A stretch of 64,000 nucleotides of DNA, from assembly GCA_023266355.1 (NCBI GenBank), contig JAHFQM010000001.1, positions 518,115-582,114 on the forward strand. Direction: 5' to 3'. Source of the DNA: Aquabacterium sp. GTDB taxonomy: Bacteria > Pseudomonadota > Gammaproteobacteria > Burkholderiales > Burkholderiaceae_C. Below are positions 52,031-64,000 of this stretch, piece by piece (positions within the stretch are counted from its first letter, which is position 1; the number at the start of each line of letters is the position of its first letter). Under the pieces are notes generated by a model that was given only the letters and a program-made list of their open reading frames with translations, had not been told where the DNA came from and did not search any database. The position numbers were made by a program, and so were the translations under genes.

Positions 52031-54043
52031 TCAGGGCTCGGCGCCGCTGCCCATGTCCTTGAGGCGGCGGTAGAGGGTGTTGCGGCTGATGCCCAGGCGC
52101 CGGGCGGCTTCGGACATGTTGCCGCCGGTGTCGGCCACGACCTGGCGGATTGCCTGGCCCGACAATCGCCGCAGGTTGGCTTCGGGGATGCGGGTGTCGG
52201 CGTTGGCATCGATGGCGCCATGGGCTGGGTCCCATGCCTTGGCCACCGGGCGCACGGGCTCGCGCAGGGCGTCGGCCACATCTTCCGGCAGGTGGCGCCA
52301 GTCGAGGCTGTGCGCGTCGGGCTCCAGCAGGGCGCAGGCGGTGCGCAACACGCCGTGGAGCTGGCGCAGGTTGCCGGGCCAGCGGTGGGCCGCCAGGGCC
52401 TGGCGCAGGCCGGGGTGCAGTTCGGGGGCGCGGGGCAGGCCCATGTCGTGGGCGATGCGGGTGAGCATCTGGTGCACGACGGCGTGGAAGTCCTGGCGCT
52501 CGCGCAGGGGCGGCAGGGTGACGGTCAGGCCGTTGAGGCGCCAGTAGAGGTCCTCGCGGAACTGGCTGGCCGCGATGGCGTCTTTCAGCTGGCGGTGCGT
52601 GGCGCTGACGAGCTGGAAGTCCACCGGCACGGGCTTGCTGCCGCCCACGGGCACCACGGCGCGGTCCTGCAGCACGCGCAGCAAACGGGCTTGCAGGCTC
52701 AGGGGCATGTCGCCGATTTCATCGAGGAAGAGGGTGCCGCCGTCGGCATCGCGGATGCGCCCGGGCGAGCCCTCGCGGCGTGCGCCGGTGAAGGCGCCGC
52801 CGACGTAGCCGAACAGCTCGGCTTCGATCAGGCCTTCGGGCAGAGCGGCGCAGTTCACGGCCACGAAGGGCCGGTGCGCGCGGGGGCCTTCGTCGTGCAG
52901 GCTGCGCGCCAGCACTTCCTTGCCTGAACCAGATTCACCCTGCACCAGCACCGCGATGCCCTGCAGCTGCACACGGCGCGCGCGCGACAGGGCTTCCTGC
53001 ACGCGGGGGTCCAGCTCGGGGCCGTTGGGGCCCGGGGCGGCATCGGCCTGGCGGGCGTCGGGGGATGCCGGCGAGGTGGGGACAGGTGAGGCGGTTGAGG
53101 GCGTGACGGCTGCACTGGCAGAGACGGTGTGGCGCACGTCCAGCCGGGCGTAGAGCGAGGGGCGGTCCGTGCGGGCCAGGCGCATCACCTTGCCGGGCGG
53201 CCACAGGGCCAGGCGGGCCCCGGTGAGTTGCTCCAGCGTGCACGCGCCGATGCCGGCCGATTCCAGCTGCAGCCATTGTTGCGCCAGGGTGTTGGCGCCG
53301 ACCACCCAGCCATCTTCCGACAGGGCCAGCAGGCCTTCGCCCACGCCGCCCAGGCCTTCGACCAGGGTGTGCAGGCGCACGATGCGTTCGTGGGTGTGGC
53401 GGGCGTGGAAGAGCCGGTCTTCGATCATGCGGGCGGCCGAGCGCACGAGCGCGAAGGTGTGCGGATGGCGGCTGCGCTGGTCGCCGGAGATGTCCAGCAC
53501 GCCGCGCAATTGGCCGGCCGGGCCGAACACGGGCGCGGCCGAGCAGGTCAGGAAGCTGTTGCGCTCCAGGTAGTGCTCGGCGCCGTGGATGACGATGGCG
53601 CGGCGTTCGGCCAGGGCCGTGCCGATGGCGTTGGTGCCGCGGTCGGCCTCGTGCCACAGCGCACCGGGGCGCAGCGAAACGAGCTCGGCGCGGCTGAGGA
53701 AATCGGCATCGCCCAGGCTGTGCAGCAGCAGGCCGCGGGCATCGGACAGCACGACGAGGCTGCCGGAGTCGCGCATCTGCCCGAACACGAAGTCCATGAC
53801 CGGGCGAGCCTGGGCCAGGAAGTCGTGCTCGGCCGAGAGGGCCTGGCGCAACTCGCCATCACCGCACAGCGGCGGCTCGACCAGGCCATCGACCGGGCTG
53901 AGGCCGGCGTGGCGGCTGCGCTCCCAGGAGCGGCTGAGCGACTCCTCGACCAGGCCGCTGGGCACCTCGCCGGACTCCATCAACCAGCGGCGGGCCAGAC
54001 CGAGGTCGGCCGTGGAGGCGGAAGGTGTTGCGCTCAGGGTCAT
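52031..54043 (-). CDS. AcoR-like sigma-54-dependent activator
   Basis: 670 residues. A helical start and GAF sensor (about 60-210), a second sensor-like segment (220-300), a Pro/Ser/Ala linker, an AAA+ domain (340-590) with Walker A GESGSGKE (369-376) and the sigma-54 contact loop GGAFTGAR, and a C-terminal Fis-type helix-turn-helix (MSEAARRLGISRNTLYRRL). It opens sigma-54 promoters. The aldehyde dehydrogenase gene is divergent across 355 bp and has a sigma-54 promoter, so it is the likely target; AcoR relatives respond to acetoin, ethanol or acetaldehyde. Confidence 0.88.
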   Translation of the reverse strand: MTLSATPSASTADLGLARRWLMESGEVPSGLVEESLSRSWERSRHAGLSPVDGLVEPPLCGDGELRQALSAEHDFLAQARPVMDFVFGQMRDSGSLVVLSDARGLLLHSLGDADFLSRAELVSLRPGALWHEADRGTNAIGTALAERRAIVIHGAEHYLERNSFLTCSAAPVFGPAGQLRGVLDISGDQRSRHPHTFALVRSAARMIEDRLFHARHTHERIVRLHTLVEGLGGVGEGLLALSEDGWVVGANTLAQQWLQLESAGIGACTLEQLTGARLALWPPGKVMRLARTDRPSLYARLDVRHTVSASAAVTPSTASPVPTSPASPDARQADAAPGPNGPELDPRVQEALSRARRVQLQGIAVLVQGESGSGKEVLARSLHDEGPRAHRPFVAVNCAALPEGLIEAELFGYVGGAFTGARREGSPGRIRDADGGTLFLDEIGDMPLSLQARLLRVLQDRAVVPVGGSKPVPVDFQLVSATHRQLKDAIAASQFREDLYWRLNGLTVTLPPLRERQDFHAVVHQMLTRIAHDMGLPRAPELHPGLRQALAAHRWPGNLRQLHGVLRTACALLEPDAHSLDWRHLPEDVADALREPVRPVAKAWDPAHGAIDANADTRIPEANLRRLSGQAIRQVVADTGGNMSEAARRLGISRNTLYRRLKDMGSGAEP

Positions 54044-54140
54044 GGCGTCTGGTGGCGGCTGGGTGGGGTGACTGGCAGGGGCTGGCGCAGTATCCCGCCG
54101 CCCGTCGCCTGCCACACGCGGGTACACCCTGTGTCATTTT

Positions 54141-54215
54141 GGCGCAGTGTGCCGGGGCGTGGGGGTGTGCCATGTCACAGGGTGACACCCACCGTGCCAT
54201 CTGCCGCACTGTGCG
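54141..54215. promoter_or_regulatory. Three phased palindromes, probable activator (AcoR-like) binding sites
   Basis: Upstream of the sigma-54 promoter lie GGCGCAGTGTGCC (54141-54153, imperfect), TGTCAC-AGG-GTGACA (54173-54187, perfect) and CGCAC-T-GTGCG (54205-54215, perfect). Their centres are about 33 and 30 bp apart, close to three helical turns, and 75-135 bp upstream of the promoter, as expected for enhancer sites of a sigma-54 activator. The rest of the 355-bp gap shows no gene. Confidence 0.5.
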
Positions 54216-54269
54216 CTTCCCTGTGTGCCGAGGCATCCGCCGGGGCGCCAACCCAGGGCCAACCCTGAC

Positions 54270-54285
54270 TGGCACGCGCCCTGCG
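54270..54285 (+). promoter_or_regulatory. Sigma-54 (-24/-12) promoter of the aldehyde dehydrogenase gene
   Basis: TGGCACG-CGCC-CTGCG matches the consensus TGGCACG-N4-TTGCW at the -24 block fully and in the GC of the -12 block with correct spacing; the first T of TTGC is C. It lies about 115 bases before the ATG and downstream of the palindromes. Confidence 0.65.
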
Positions 54286-54398
54286 CTGTTCAGAGGGCGG
54301 CGGGCCACAAGCCCACGACAGGCTGTCTCCACCAGACCTGTCACCGCACCTTTTTCACACGACCGACGTCACCCACCGACCGACACAGGAGACACGCC

Positions 54399-55919
<1,521 letters not shown>

Positions 55920-55939
55920 GCGCGGCCCAGGTCCAGACC

Positions 55940-56377
55940 ATGGCCACCGTTGTGCGCGTCACCGCCACACCCGAAGCCTTGGCCGTCATCGAGCGGCTCC
56001 AGGCCGAGCATGGCGCCTTGATGTTCTACCAGTCCAGCGGCTGTTGCGATGGCAGCTCGCCGATGTGCCTGGTCGAGGGTGAGTTGCTGCTGAGCCCGGT
56101 GGACATCTGCCTGGGCGAGGTCGGCGGCGTCGGCTTCCACATGAGCCCCTCGCAGTTCGCCTACTGGCAGCACGCGCAGCTCACGGTGGACGTGGTCAAG
56201 GGCCATGGCGATTCGTTCTCTCTGGAGAGCGGCTTGGGCTTGAGTTTCGTGACGCGTTCGCGCCTGTTCACCGATGACGAGGCGGCGGCGCTGGCCTGTG
56301 TGCCCGCGCCTGCGTCGGCCGATGCGGCCATGGTTGCGCCCGTGCCCGCGTCGGCGGTCGCCTCTGGAGGCACCTAG
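55940..56377 (+). CDS. DUF779 family protein
   Basis: 145 residues. The first 115 match DUF779: VIERLQAEHGALMFYQSSGC-C-DGSSPMC and the DICLGEVGGVGFHMSPSQFAYW block. Three cysteines in SGCCDGSSPMC suggest metal or redox binding (inference). An Ala/Pro tail of about 25 residues ends the protein. DUF779 genes regularly follow this class of aldehyde dehydrogenase, so a role in aldehyde metabolism is likely but undefined. Confidence 0.85.
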   Translation: MATVVRVTATPEALAVIERLQAEHGALMFYQSSGCCDGSSPMCLVEGELLLSPVDICLGEVGGVGFHMSPSQFAYWQHAQLTVDVVKGHGDSFSLESGLGLSFVTRSRLFTDDEAAALACVPAPASADAAMVAPVPASAVASGGT

Positions 56378-56464
56378 GACCCATCCCCGGCATGTGGCCC
56401 GGCCCACCAGGCTGTGCCACAGTTCGGTCTTCACGCATCGACCCGATGCATTGGAGCTCCGAAC

Positions 56465-56830
56465 ATGTCATTGCTGGTCCACGGCATCCCCAACTGCAAC
56501 ACCGTCAAGAAAGCCCGCACCTGGCTCGATGAGCAGGGCGCGGGCTTTGTTTTTCACGACTACAAGAAACAGGGCGTGCCCGCCGACCGGCTGGACGCCT
56601 GGATCGCCCAGGTCGGCTGGGAGCCGCTGGTCAACCGCCAGGGCACGACCTGGCGCCAGCTCGACGAGGCCGTGAAGGCTGGTGTGGTCGATGCGGCCAG
56701 CGCCAAAGCCCTGATGCTGCAGCACGCCAGCGTCATCAAGCGCCCGGTCATCGAGCTGGACGGTGAGGTGCTGAGCGTGGGCTTCGACGAGGCCAAGGCG
56801 GCGAAGGTCGCGGCCCGCTTGAAGGCCTGA
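56465..56830 (+). CDS. ArsC/Spx-family thioredoxin-fold reductase (YffB-like)
   Basis: 121 residues. GIPNCNTVKKARTWLDEQG holds the single N-terminal redox cysteine of the family, followed by FHDYKKQGV and the KRPVIELDGEVLSVGFDE block. It is like YffB, a GSH-dependent ArsC-like protein of unknown substrate; Spx-type regulation is possible but not supported. No arsenic genes are nearby. It is convergent with the lipase gene (18 bases between stops). Confidence 0.87.
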   Translation: MSLLVHGIPNCNTVKKARTWLDEQGAGFVFHDYKKQGVPADRLDAWIAQVGWEPLVNRQGTTWRQLDEAVKAGVVDAASAKALMLQHASVIKRPVIELDGEVLSVGFDEAKAAKVAARLKA

Positions 56831-56848
56831 GCCTGTCGCTGCCCGGCT

Positions 56849-57778
56849 TCAGACCCCGGCCAGGCGCAAGCGCGTGGCGTGTGTCAGGTAGAACTGGGCC
56901 GGGTCCGGCGCACCCTTGCCGATCAGGCCGAAGATGTGGTTCATCTCGTCGATGTGGTTCCAGGGGTAGTCGTCGCGGATGACCTTGCCCAGGTGGGCGG
57001 CGCACGCGATGATGGCGCCGTCCCCGGGCTCCACGGTCTGCTGCATGGCCAGGTCGGAGATGTCCCAGGCGTTGGTCTTCACGCCCTGGCCCGTGGCCGA
57101 GTAGTAGCGGATGCCCGCCACCACGGGCGCGCCCTCGCCGCAGTACGTGGCGGGCAGGCCGGCCGGGAAGCGCTTGGCGAAATCGTCCAGCTCCGCCTTC
57201 AGCGTCAGCGCGGAGGCGTCTTGCGGCAGCGAGCCGTTGCCCGAGATCCAGGCCACGAAGCTGCCGGCGAACTCGACCATCGAGGCGTAGTTGGTGATCA
57301 GCTTGTTGATGTTGCTCTCGGCGGCTTGCGCGTCGGTGACGATGGTCGGCCCGGCGATCGACGTCACGCTGGCCACCATCTGCGGCGCCACCCCGGCGAC
57401 GTAACGGATGGTCGGGCCACCCTGGCTGTGCCCGATCAGGTTGAACTTGGTGACGCCATCTTTGGCGGACCACTGCTTCATCTGCTGCAGCAATTGCTCA
57501 CCGCGCAGCGAACTGCTGTTGACCTCCGAGACGGCCGCCACATAGACCTTGGCGCCGTTCTTGCGCAGCAGCGCGGGCACTTGGTAGAAGTAATCGACCC
57601 CGAAGATGTCTTTGAAGCCCATGAAACCGTGCACCAGCACGATGGGGTAGCGGGTGGCGGCTTCCTGCGTGCCCGTGGCGGCGCTGGCCGTGGTGTGCGA
57701 CAGCAACCCCAGCAGGGCCGCGCAACCCAGCAACATGGCGCGCAGCCAGGACCGTGGCGATTGGACAAAGTGTGACAA
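56849..57778 (-). CDS. Secreted triacylglycerol lipase, family I.1/I.2
   Basis: 309 residues: signal peptide about 1-34 (LLGCAALLGLLSHTTASAA) and a mature enzyme close to the 285 residues of Pseudomonas LipA. Oxyanion motif VLVHGFMGFKD, nucleophile GHSQGG (Ser118), acid and disulfide block PGDGAIIACAAHLG with the partner cysteine in PATYCGEG, and the catalytic His in YPWNHIDEMNH. TTG 57778 is chosen as start because GAGGAG precedes it by 7-8 bases; ATG 57829 lacks a ribosome site. These lipases usually need the Lif foldase, and no such gene is next to it. Confidence 0.9.
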   Translation of the reverse strand: MSHFVQSPRSWLRAMLLGCAALLGLLSHTTASAATGTQEAATRYPIVLVHGFMGFKDIFGVDYFYQVPALLRKNGAKVYVAAVSEVNSSSLRGEQLLQQMKQWSAKDGVTKFNLIGHSQGGPTIRYVAGVAPQMVASVTSIAGPTIVTDAQAAESNINKLITNYASMVEFAGSFVAWISGNGSLPQDASALTLKAELDDFAKRFPAGLPATYCGEGAPVVAGIRYYSATGQGVKTNAWDISDLAMQQTVEPGDGAIIACAAHLGKVIRDDYPWNHIDEMNHIFGLIGKGAPDPAQFYLTHATRLRLAGV

Positions 57779-57799
57779 GGCGGTGCTCCTCAGTTTGAA

Positions 57800-57816
57800 T
57801 GTTATGTACGCTAACA
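57800..57816. promoter_or_regulatory. Inverted repeat upstream of the lipase start
   Basis: TGTTA-N7-TAACA (57800-57804 and 57812-57816) lies just upstream of the lipase ribosome site in a locally AT-rich patch. It could be an operator or a leader hairpin; no partner regulator is nearby. Confidence 0.3.
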
Positions 57817-58013
57817 ATGAGCCGACCATCTGGCAAGAGAGACTCGCCTGAGAGTCATGGTGGGAAGGGGCAGGTCGAGGGAGATTCGGCGCCAGCGTGC
57901 CGCGTGCATCGGGGCCACGGCAGGCCATGTTAGGGATGCCGCTGTGACGGCCGTGCTCCTAGAGTGTGCGCAGCCGCTGATTCCCAGCCCTTTCCAAAGC
58001 ACGCAAACACACC

Positions 58014-59552
58014 ATGGCCAAGACCTCGACCTCTTCCGGCGCCAAAGCCGCACCCAAGCGCCGCGCTGCACCTGAATCCGCATCTTCTTCGCGCAAAGCT
58101 GCGCTGATCAAGCTGCCTGGCCTGGCGGCCACCATCGACGACGCGCTCCAGGCTTCGGACTCGCGCGACACCGGCCCGGCCGAGCCGCTCAATTTTTCTG
58201 ACTTGCTCCAGCGCCTGACGGCCGTGCACGGCACCTTCCCGCCCGTGTACGAGCAGCACTTCGTGTCGCCCTTCATCGCCACGCTGCAGGGTCTGGGCGA
58301 GGCCAAGTTCAAGCAGATCCTGCTCCAGGACCCTAACCGCGAAAGCGCGGCCGGCCTGATGCTCGACATCGCCCAGGCGGTGCTCCAGCATGGCGAGGGC
58401 TACCTCAAGCCCTCGACCCGCGCCTTCCAGGAGTTCATCTCCGACCTGTACGACGGCTTCCTGAGCGCGGCCGACCGCCGCGGCGTGAAAGAGCCCGACC
58501 TGGGCGTGGTGCCGCCCCTGGCCAAGTGGGGCAACCCGGACTTCGGCCCCTACACCTGGCCCGTGGACGCGACCGCCTCCTTCAAGGTGCAGGCGGGCGT
58601 GGTCAACATGCCCCCGGCCAACGCCACGGGCGGGCTGGTGTCGTGGGCGGCCCTGGGCCATGAAACGGCTGGCCATGACATCCTTCACGCCGACACCGGC
58701 CTGCAGGACGAATTGGCCCAAGCCCTGCGCACCAGCCTCGCGCCGCTGGGCCATGGCCTGGCCGATTACTGGTCCGAGCGCATCGACGAGACCGCCTCCG
58801 ACGTCATGGGCATCCTCAACCTGGGGCCTGCCGCCGGCATCGGCCTGATTGCCTACTTCCGTGCCCTGAGCCTGGCTTTTGGCGGATCGGGCAAGCTGCG
58901 CAGTGTCGGCCCTGCCAATGACCCCCACCCGGCGGACATCGTGCGGGGTTACCTGGCCGCCGAAGTCGTGGCGCTGTTGAAGTTCAAGGGGGCGGCCGCC
59001 TGGGCCAAGACGATCGCCGCCGAAACCGACAAGGACCGCGGCACCATCGCCCTCGCGGGCGAAGCCATCTCACCCACGCTGGCGCGCAAGTCGGCCAAGG
59101 TGGTGGCCGCCACCCTGGTCAAGTACAAGGCGGTGGCGCTGGAGAACCACGCGCTGGGCGAGATCCAGAATTGGGCTGACAGCGACGAGGCCCTGCTGCA
59201 AGGCGCGCGCTTGGCCATGCGGGCGGGCACGCCCTTGCCGCCCACGCCCGCAGGCATCACGCTGTACGCCGCCCACCTGGTGTCGGCGGCCGTGATCGAG
59301 GCGCTGACCGTCGCGCCGGGCGCTGGCAAGACGGTGCCAGAGTTGCAGGCCCGCCTGGTCCAGGACTTGAACGTGCTGCACGACCAGAACCCCTCGTGGG
59401 GCCCGCTCTTCGTGGTGCACCCGGGCGACCTGCGCCGCGACTTTTTCGTGCCGGCCGAGTGGCGCGCCATGCGGGCCGAGCTGCGTGCCCAAGCTGGGGC
59501 CCAAGCACCAGCCAAGTCGCCAGCCAAGCCACGGAAACAAGCCAAGGCCTGA
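58014..59552 (+). CDS. Unrecognised protein with metallopeptidase-like motif and basic tails
   Basis: 512 residues; family not recognised. Residues 1-36 are Lys/Ala/Ser rich (AKTSTSSGAKAAPKRRAAPE) and the last 18 are Ala/Pro/Lys rich (APAKSPAKPRKQAKA), like histone-H1-type tails. The centre has GHETAGHDILHADTG (H216, E217, H221, D222, H225) and, 34 residues on, SERIDETASDVMG (E259, D263). That resembles the HExxH...E..SD layout of gluzincin peptidases, but the spacing is HExxxH, or HDxxH with Asp as base, so catalysis is uncertain. There is no signal peptide or membrane segment, and it has a good ATG after an untranslated gap divergent from the lipase. Expressed singly. Confidence 0.7.
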   Translation: MAKTSTSSGAKAAPKRRAAPESASSSRKAALIKLPGLAATIDDALQASDSRDTGPAEPLNFSDLLQRLTAVHGTFPPVYEQHFVSPFIATLQGLGEAKFKQILLQDPNRESAAGLMLDIAQAVLQHGEGYLKPSTRAFQEFISDLYDGFLSAADRRGVKEPDLGVVPPLAKWGNPDFGPYTWPVDATASFKVQAGVVNMPPANATGGLVSWAALGHETAGHDILHADTGLQDELAQALRTSLAPLGHGLADYWSERIDETASDVMGILNLGPAAGIGLIAYFRALSLAFGGSGKLRSVGPANDPHPADIVRGYLAAEVVALLKFKGAAAWAKTIAAETDKDRGTIALAGEAISPTLARKSAKVVAATLVKYKAVALENHALGEIQNWADSDEALLQGARLAMRAGTPLPPTPAGITLYAAHLVSAAVIEALTVAPGAGKTVPELQARLVQDLNVLHDQNPSWGPLFVVHPGDLRRDFFVPAEWRAMRAELRAQAGAQAPAKSPAKPRKQAKA

Positions 59553-59556
59553 GGCC

Positions 59557-59579
59557 GGGCGCAGGGGCAGGGGCAGGGG
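59557..59579 (+). repeat. G-quadruplex motif / GGGGCA microrepeat after the 58.0-59.6 kb gene
   Basis: Four G-runs in 23 bases (GGG, then GGGG three times spaced by CA) follow the stop codon of the unrecognised gene by 4 bases. The pattern satisfies the usual G3+N1-7 quadruplex rule. The rest of the 110-bp convergent gap contains a loose repeat of CTGTTACC but no clear terminator. Confidence 0.6.
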
Positions 59580-59662
59580 CCGGCCACAGGCGCCGGTCAC
59601 ATGCCCGAGCGCCTGTTACCCGCTGCCTGTTACCTGTGGCCTGCTGCAGGTCTGCCCGTCTG

Positions 59663-62404
<2,742 letters not shown>

Positions 62405-62521
62405 GCTGGAACTCCGTGGATGTCTGCGTGGCTTCCATTCTGGCAGCAAGCGGGCAGGGTGCGCCAGCGGAGACAATGTGGCCTCGGCTGGCGGCGTGCC
62501 GCCCCCGCCCATTTCCCGCCC

Positions 62522-63586
62522 ATGAGCCAAGCCCAGATGCTGTTTCCCCCTCCTGCCCGCCCCTTGAAGTCACCGCGACGCCGCGTCCGCGGGGCCGCCG
62601 ATTGGTTCCTGATCGCCATGGTGGCCGCCGTGTCCCTGGCCAGCGTGCAGCCCGATTGGGGCCGCAGCGAGGGCGTGCTGCACCTGGGCCGCGTGACCGA
62701 CATCGGCGTCTTCCTGCTGTTTTTCCTGCACGGCATGGGTTTGTCCACCGACAGCCTGAAGAAAGGCGCGGCGCAATGGCGCTTGCACCTGCTGGTGCAG
62801 CTGTGCACCTACGTGCTCTTCCCGCTGTGGTGGGCGCTGTGGGCCGGGGTGCTGGGCAAGTCCGTGCCGCACGATTTGCTGATGGGCTTTTTCTACCTGG
62901 CGGTGCTGCCGTCCACGGTGTCGTCCTCGGTGGCCATGACGGCGCTGGCGCGTGGGCACGTGGCGGCAGCGGTGGTCAACGCGACCCTGTCCACGCTGCT
63001 GGGCGTGTTCATCACGCCGCTGCTGGTCAGCCTGGTGATCGGCGCTGACCTGCGCGCGGCCGGCCAGGCGCTGGACGTGGGCCAGACCATGCTCAAGGTG
63101 GCGCAGATGCTGTTGCTGCCCTTCGTCGTCGGGCACCTGCTGCGGCCCTGGTTGTCGGTCTGGTTCGCGCGCATCAAACCTGTCACCACGGTGTTCGACC
63201 GCGGTGTGATCGTGCTGCTGGTGTGGTCGGCTTTCAGCGATTCGGTGGCCGATGGCCTGTGGACCCGCCACGGGCCGTTGCTGCTGGCCGAGGCCATGGC
63301 CGGTGCGGCCTTGTTCCTCTTCCCGATGCTGTGGGTCACGAAGCGCATGGCCCGCGCGATGGGCCTGTCGGTGGAGGACGAGATCGTCGCGGTGTTCTGC
63401 GGCTCCAAGAAGACGCTGGCCTCGGGCATGCCCATGGCCAAGCTGCTGTTCGGGGGCAGCGCAGCCATGGGCGTGCTGATCTTGCCGATCATGCTCTACC
63501 ACCAGCTGCAGCTGTTCGTGTGCGCGGTCATGGCGCGTCGCTACGCGGCCCGTGACGGCGGTGCGCCAGCGCGCAAGGTGGTGTGA
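62522..63586 (+). CDS. Bile acid:sodium symporter family protein (YfeH-like)
   Basis: 354 residues, about ten membrane segments (SBF-like family). Conserved blocks: [39 protein letters not shown] and, near the C-terminus, [20 protein letters not shown]. The substrate is unknown; bile acid transport is only a family name. The start ATG 62522 fits the divergent 117-bp gap to acnA, in which I see no clear regulatory element. The partial rluA-type gene follows 3 bases later. Confidence 0.85.
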   Translation: MSQAQMLFPPPARPLKSPRRRVRGAADWFLIAMVAAVSLASVQPDWGRSEGVLHLGRVTDIGVFLLFFLHGMGLSTDSLKKGAAQWRLHLLVQLCTYVLFPLWWALWAGVLGKSVPHDLLMGFFYLAVLPSTVSSSVAMTALARGHVAAAVVNATLSTLLGVFITPLLVSLVIGADLRAAGQALDVGQTMLKVAQMLLLPFVVGHLLRPWLSVWFARIKPVTTVFDRGVIVLLVWSAFSDSVADGLWTRHGPLLLAEAMAGAALFLFPMLWVTKRMARAMGLSVEDEIVAVFCGSKKTLASGMPMAKLLFGGSAAMGVLILPIMLYHQLQLFVCAVMARRYAARDGGAPARKVV

Positions 63587-63589
63587 GCC

Positions 63590-64000
63590 GTGCCTGCCGA
63601 GCGCATGGGCTACCACCCGCCACCCGACACCGGCCTGGACGTGGTGCACCTGGACGAGGCCATGGTGGTGCTCAACAAGCCGGCTGGCCTGCTGTCGGTG
63701 CCCGGGCGGGGCGACGATCGCCAGGACTGCCTGGCCCTGCGCGTCCAGCAGCGCTGGGCCGATGCGCTGATCGTGCACCGCCTGGACATGGCCACCTCGG
63801 GCCTGCTGGTGATGGGCCGGGGCGCGGCCATGCAGCGCGCCCTCAGCCTGGCCTTCGAGCAGCGTCTGGCCGACAAACGCTACGAGGCCATCGTGCATGG
63901 CGTGGTGGCCGACGATGCCGGTGAGATCGACCTGCCCCTCATCACCGACTGGCCCCATCGGCCCCGGCAGATGGTGTGTTTCGAGCGCGGCAAGCCTTCG
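63590..64000 (+). CDS. RluA-family RNA pseudouridine synthase, partial
   Basis: The first 137 codons of a pseudouridine synthase; the rest lies beyond the right edge. The fold begins VVHLDEAMVVLNKPAGLLSV and reaches the catalytic aspartate in IVHRLDMATSGLLVM, then LADKRYEAIVHG. No S4 domain precedes it, so it is closest to the short RluA/TruC group; rRNA versus tRNA target cannot be told. GTG 63590 or ATG 63605 may be the start; the first is 3 bases after the carrier's stop. Confidence 0.88.
   Translation, partial: MPAERMGYHPPPDTGLDVVHLDEAMVVLNKPAGLLSVPGRGDDRQDCLALRVQQRWADALIVHRLDMATSGLLVMGRGAAMQRALSLAFEQRLADKRYEAIVHGVVADDAGEIDLPLITDWPHRPRQMVCFERGKPS

Overview
The window reads as a piece of chromosome from a high-GC Betaproteobacterium of the order Burkholderiales. 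The evidence is the runs fmdB-DUF502-aspS, nudB-endonuclease-clsB and ubiG-gph, an fds-type formate dehydrogenase, a ceo-type efflux operon with divergent LysR, and the style of the B12 cluster. I cannot name the genus. No tRNA, rRNA, transposase, phage gene or CRISPR array was seen. Genes are dense, with many ATGA/GTGA start-stop overlaps.

Layout. 1-4.9 kb: the start of a NAD-dependent formate dehydrogenase operon (OFA-family carrier, fdsG, fdsB running off the left edge) facing a ModE-like regulator, with a short repeated operator between them. 5-6.2 kb: an HD-GYP c-di-GMP phosphodiesterase. 6.3-14.2 kb: a drug-efflux operon (esterase-like protein, adaptor, RND pump, outer-membrane channel) with a divergent LysR regulator; the order matches llpE-ceoA-ceoB-opcM/ceoR of Burkholderia. 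14.3-18.2 kb: a SulP transporter, a 3-hydroxyisobutyrate-dehydrogenase-like reductase and a PAS-GGDEF protein with a degenerate active site. 18.2-19.2 kb: zapB-like, zapA and a 6S RNA with its terminator.

19.2-28.2 kb: a cobalamin riboswitch followed by btuB, cobU, btuFCD, cobO, cobT, cobS and cobC. Together these import corrinoids, adenosylate them and rebuild the nucleotide loop; this is a salvage set with no corrin-ring synthesis genes in the window. 28.2-28.6 kb: an unusual array of about 17 units of 21 bp between the convergent ends of cobC and clsB.

28.6-41.2 kb, all on the minus strand: fmdB, DUF502 gene and aspS, then a metal-efflux operon (small periplasmic protein, CzcC-, CzcB- and CzcA-like proteins, PII-like protein), then nudB, an endonuclease-like gene and clsB. 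The efflux operon appears to interrupt a usual aspS-nudB order. 41.2-44.9 kb: a sodium:solute symporter, ubiB and ubiJ. 45-50.5 kb: a four-gene exopolysaccharide operon (priming sugar transferase, EpsL-like barrel, galE, manC) ending in a strong terminator.

50.5-56.8 kb: gph and ubiG, an AcoR-like sigma-54 activator divergent from an aldehyde dehydrogenase/DUF779 pair with a recognisable -24/-12 promoter and phased palindromes, and an ArsC-like reductase. 56.8-64 kb: a secreted family I lipase, an unrecognised protein with a metallopeptidase-like motif and basic tails, aconitase A, a bile-acid-symporter-like carrier, and a partial RluA-type pseudouridine synthase at the right edge.
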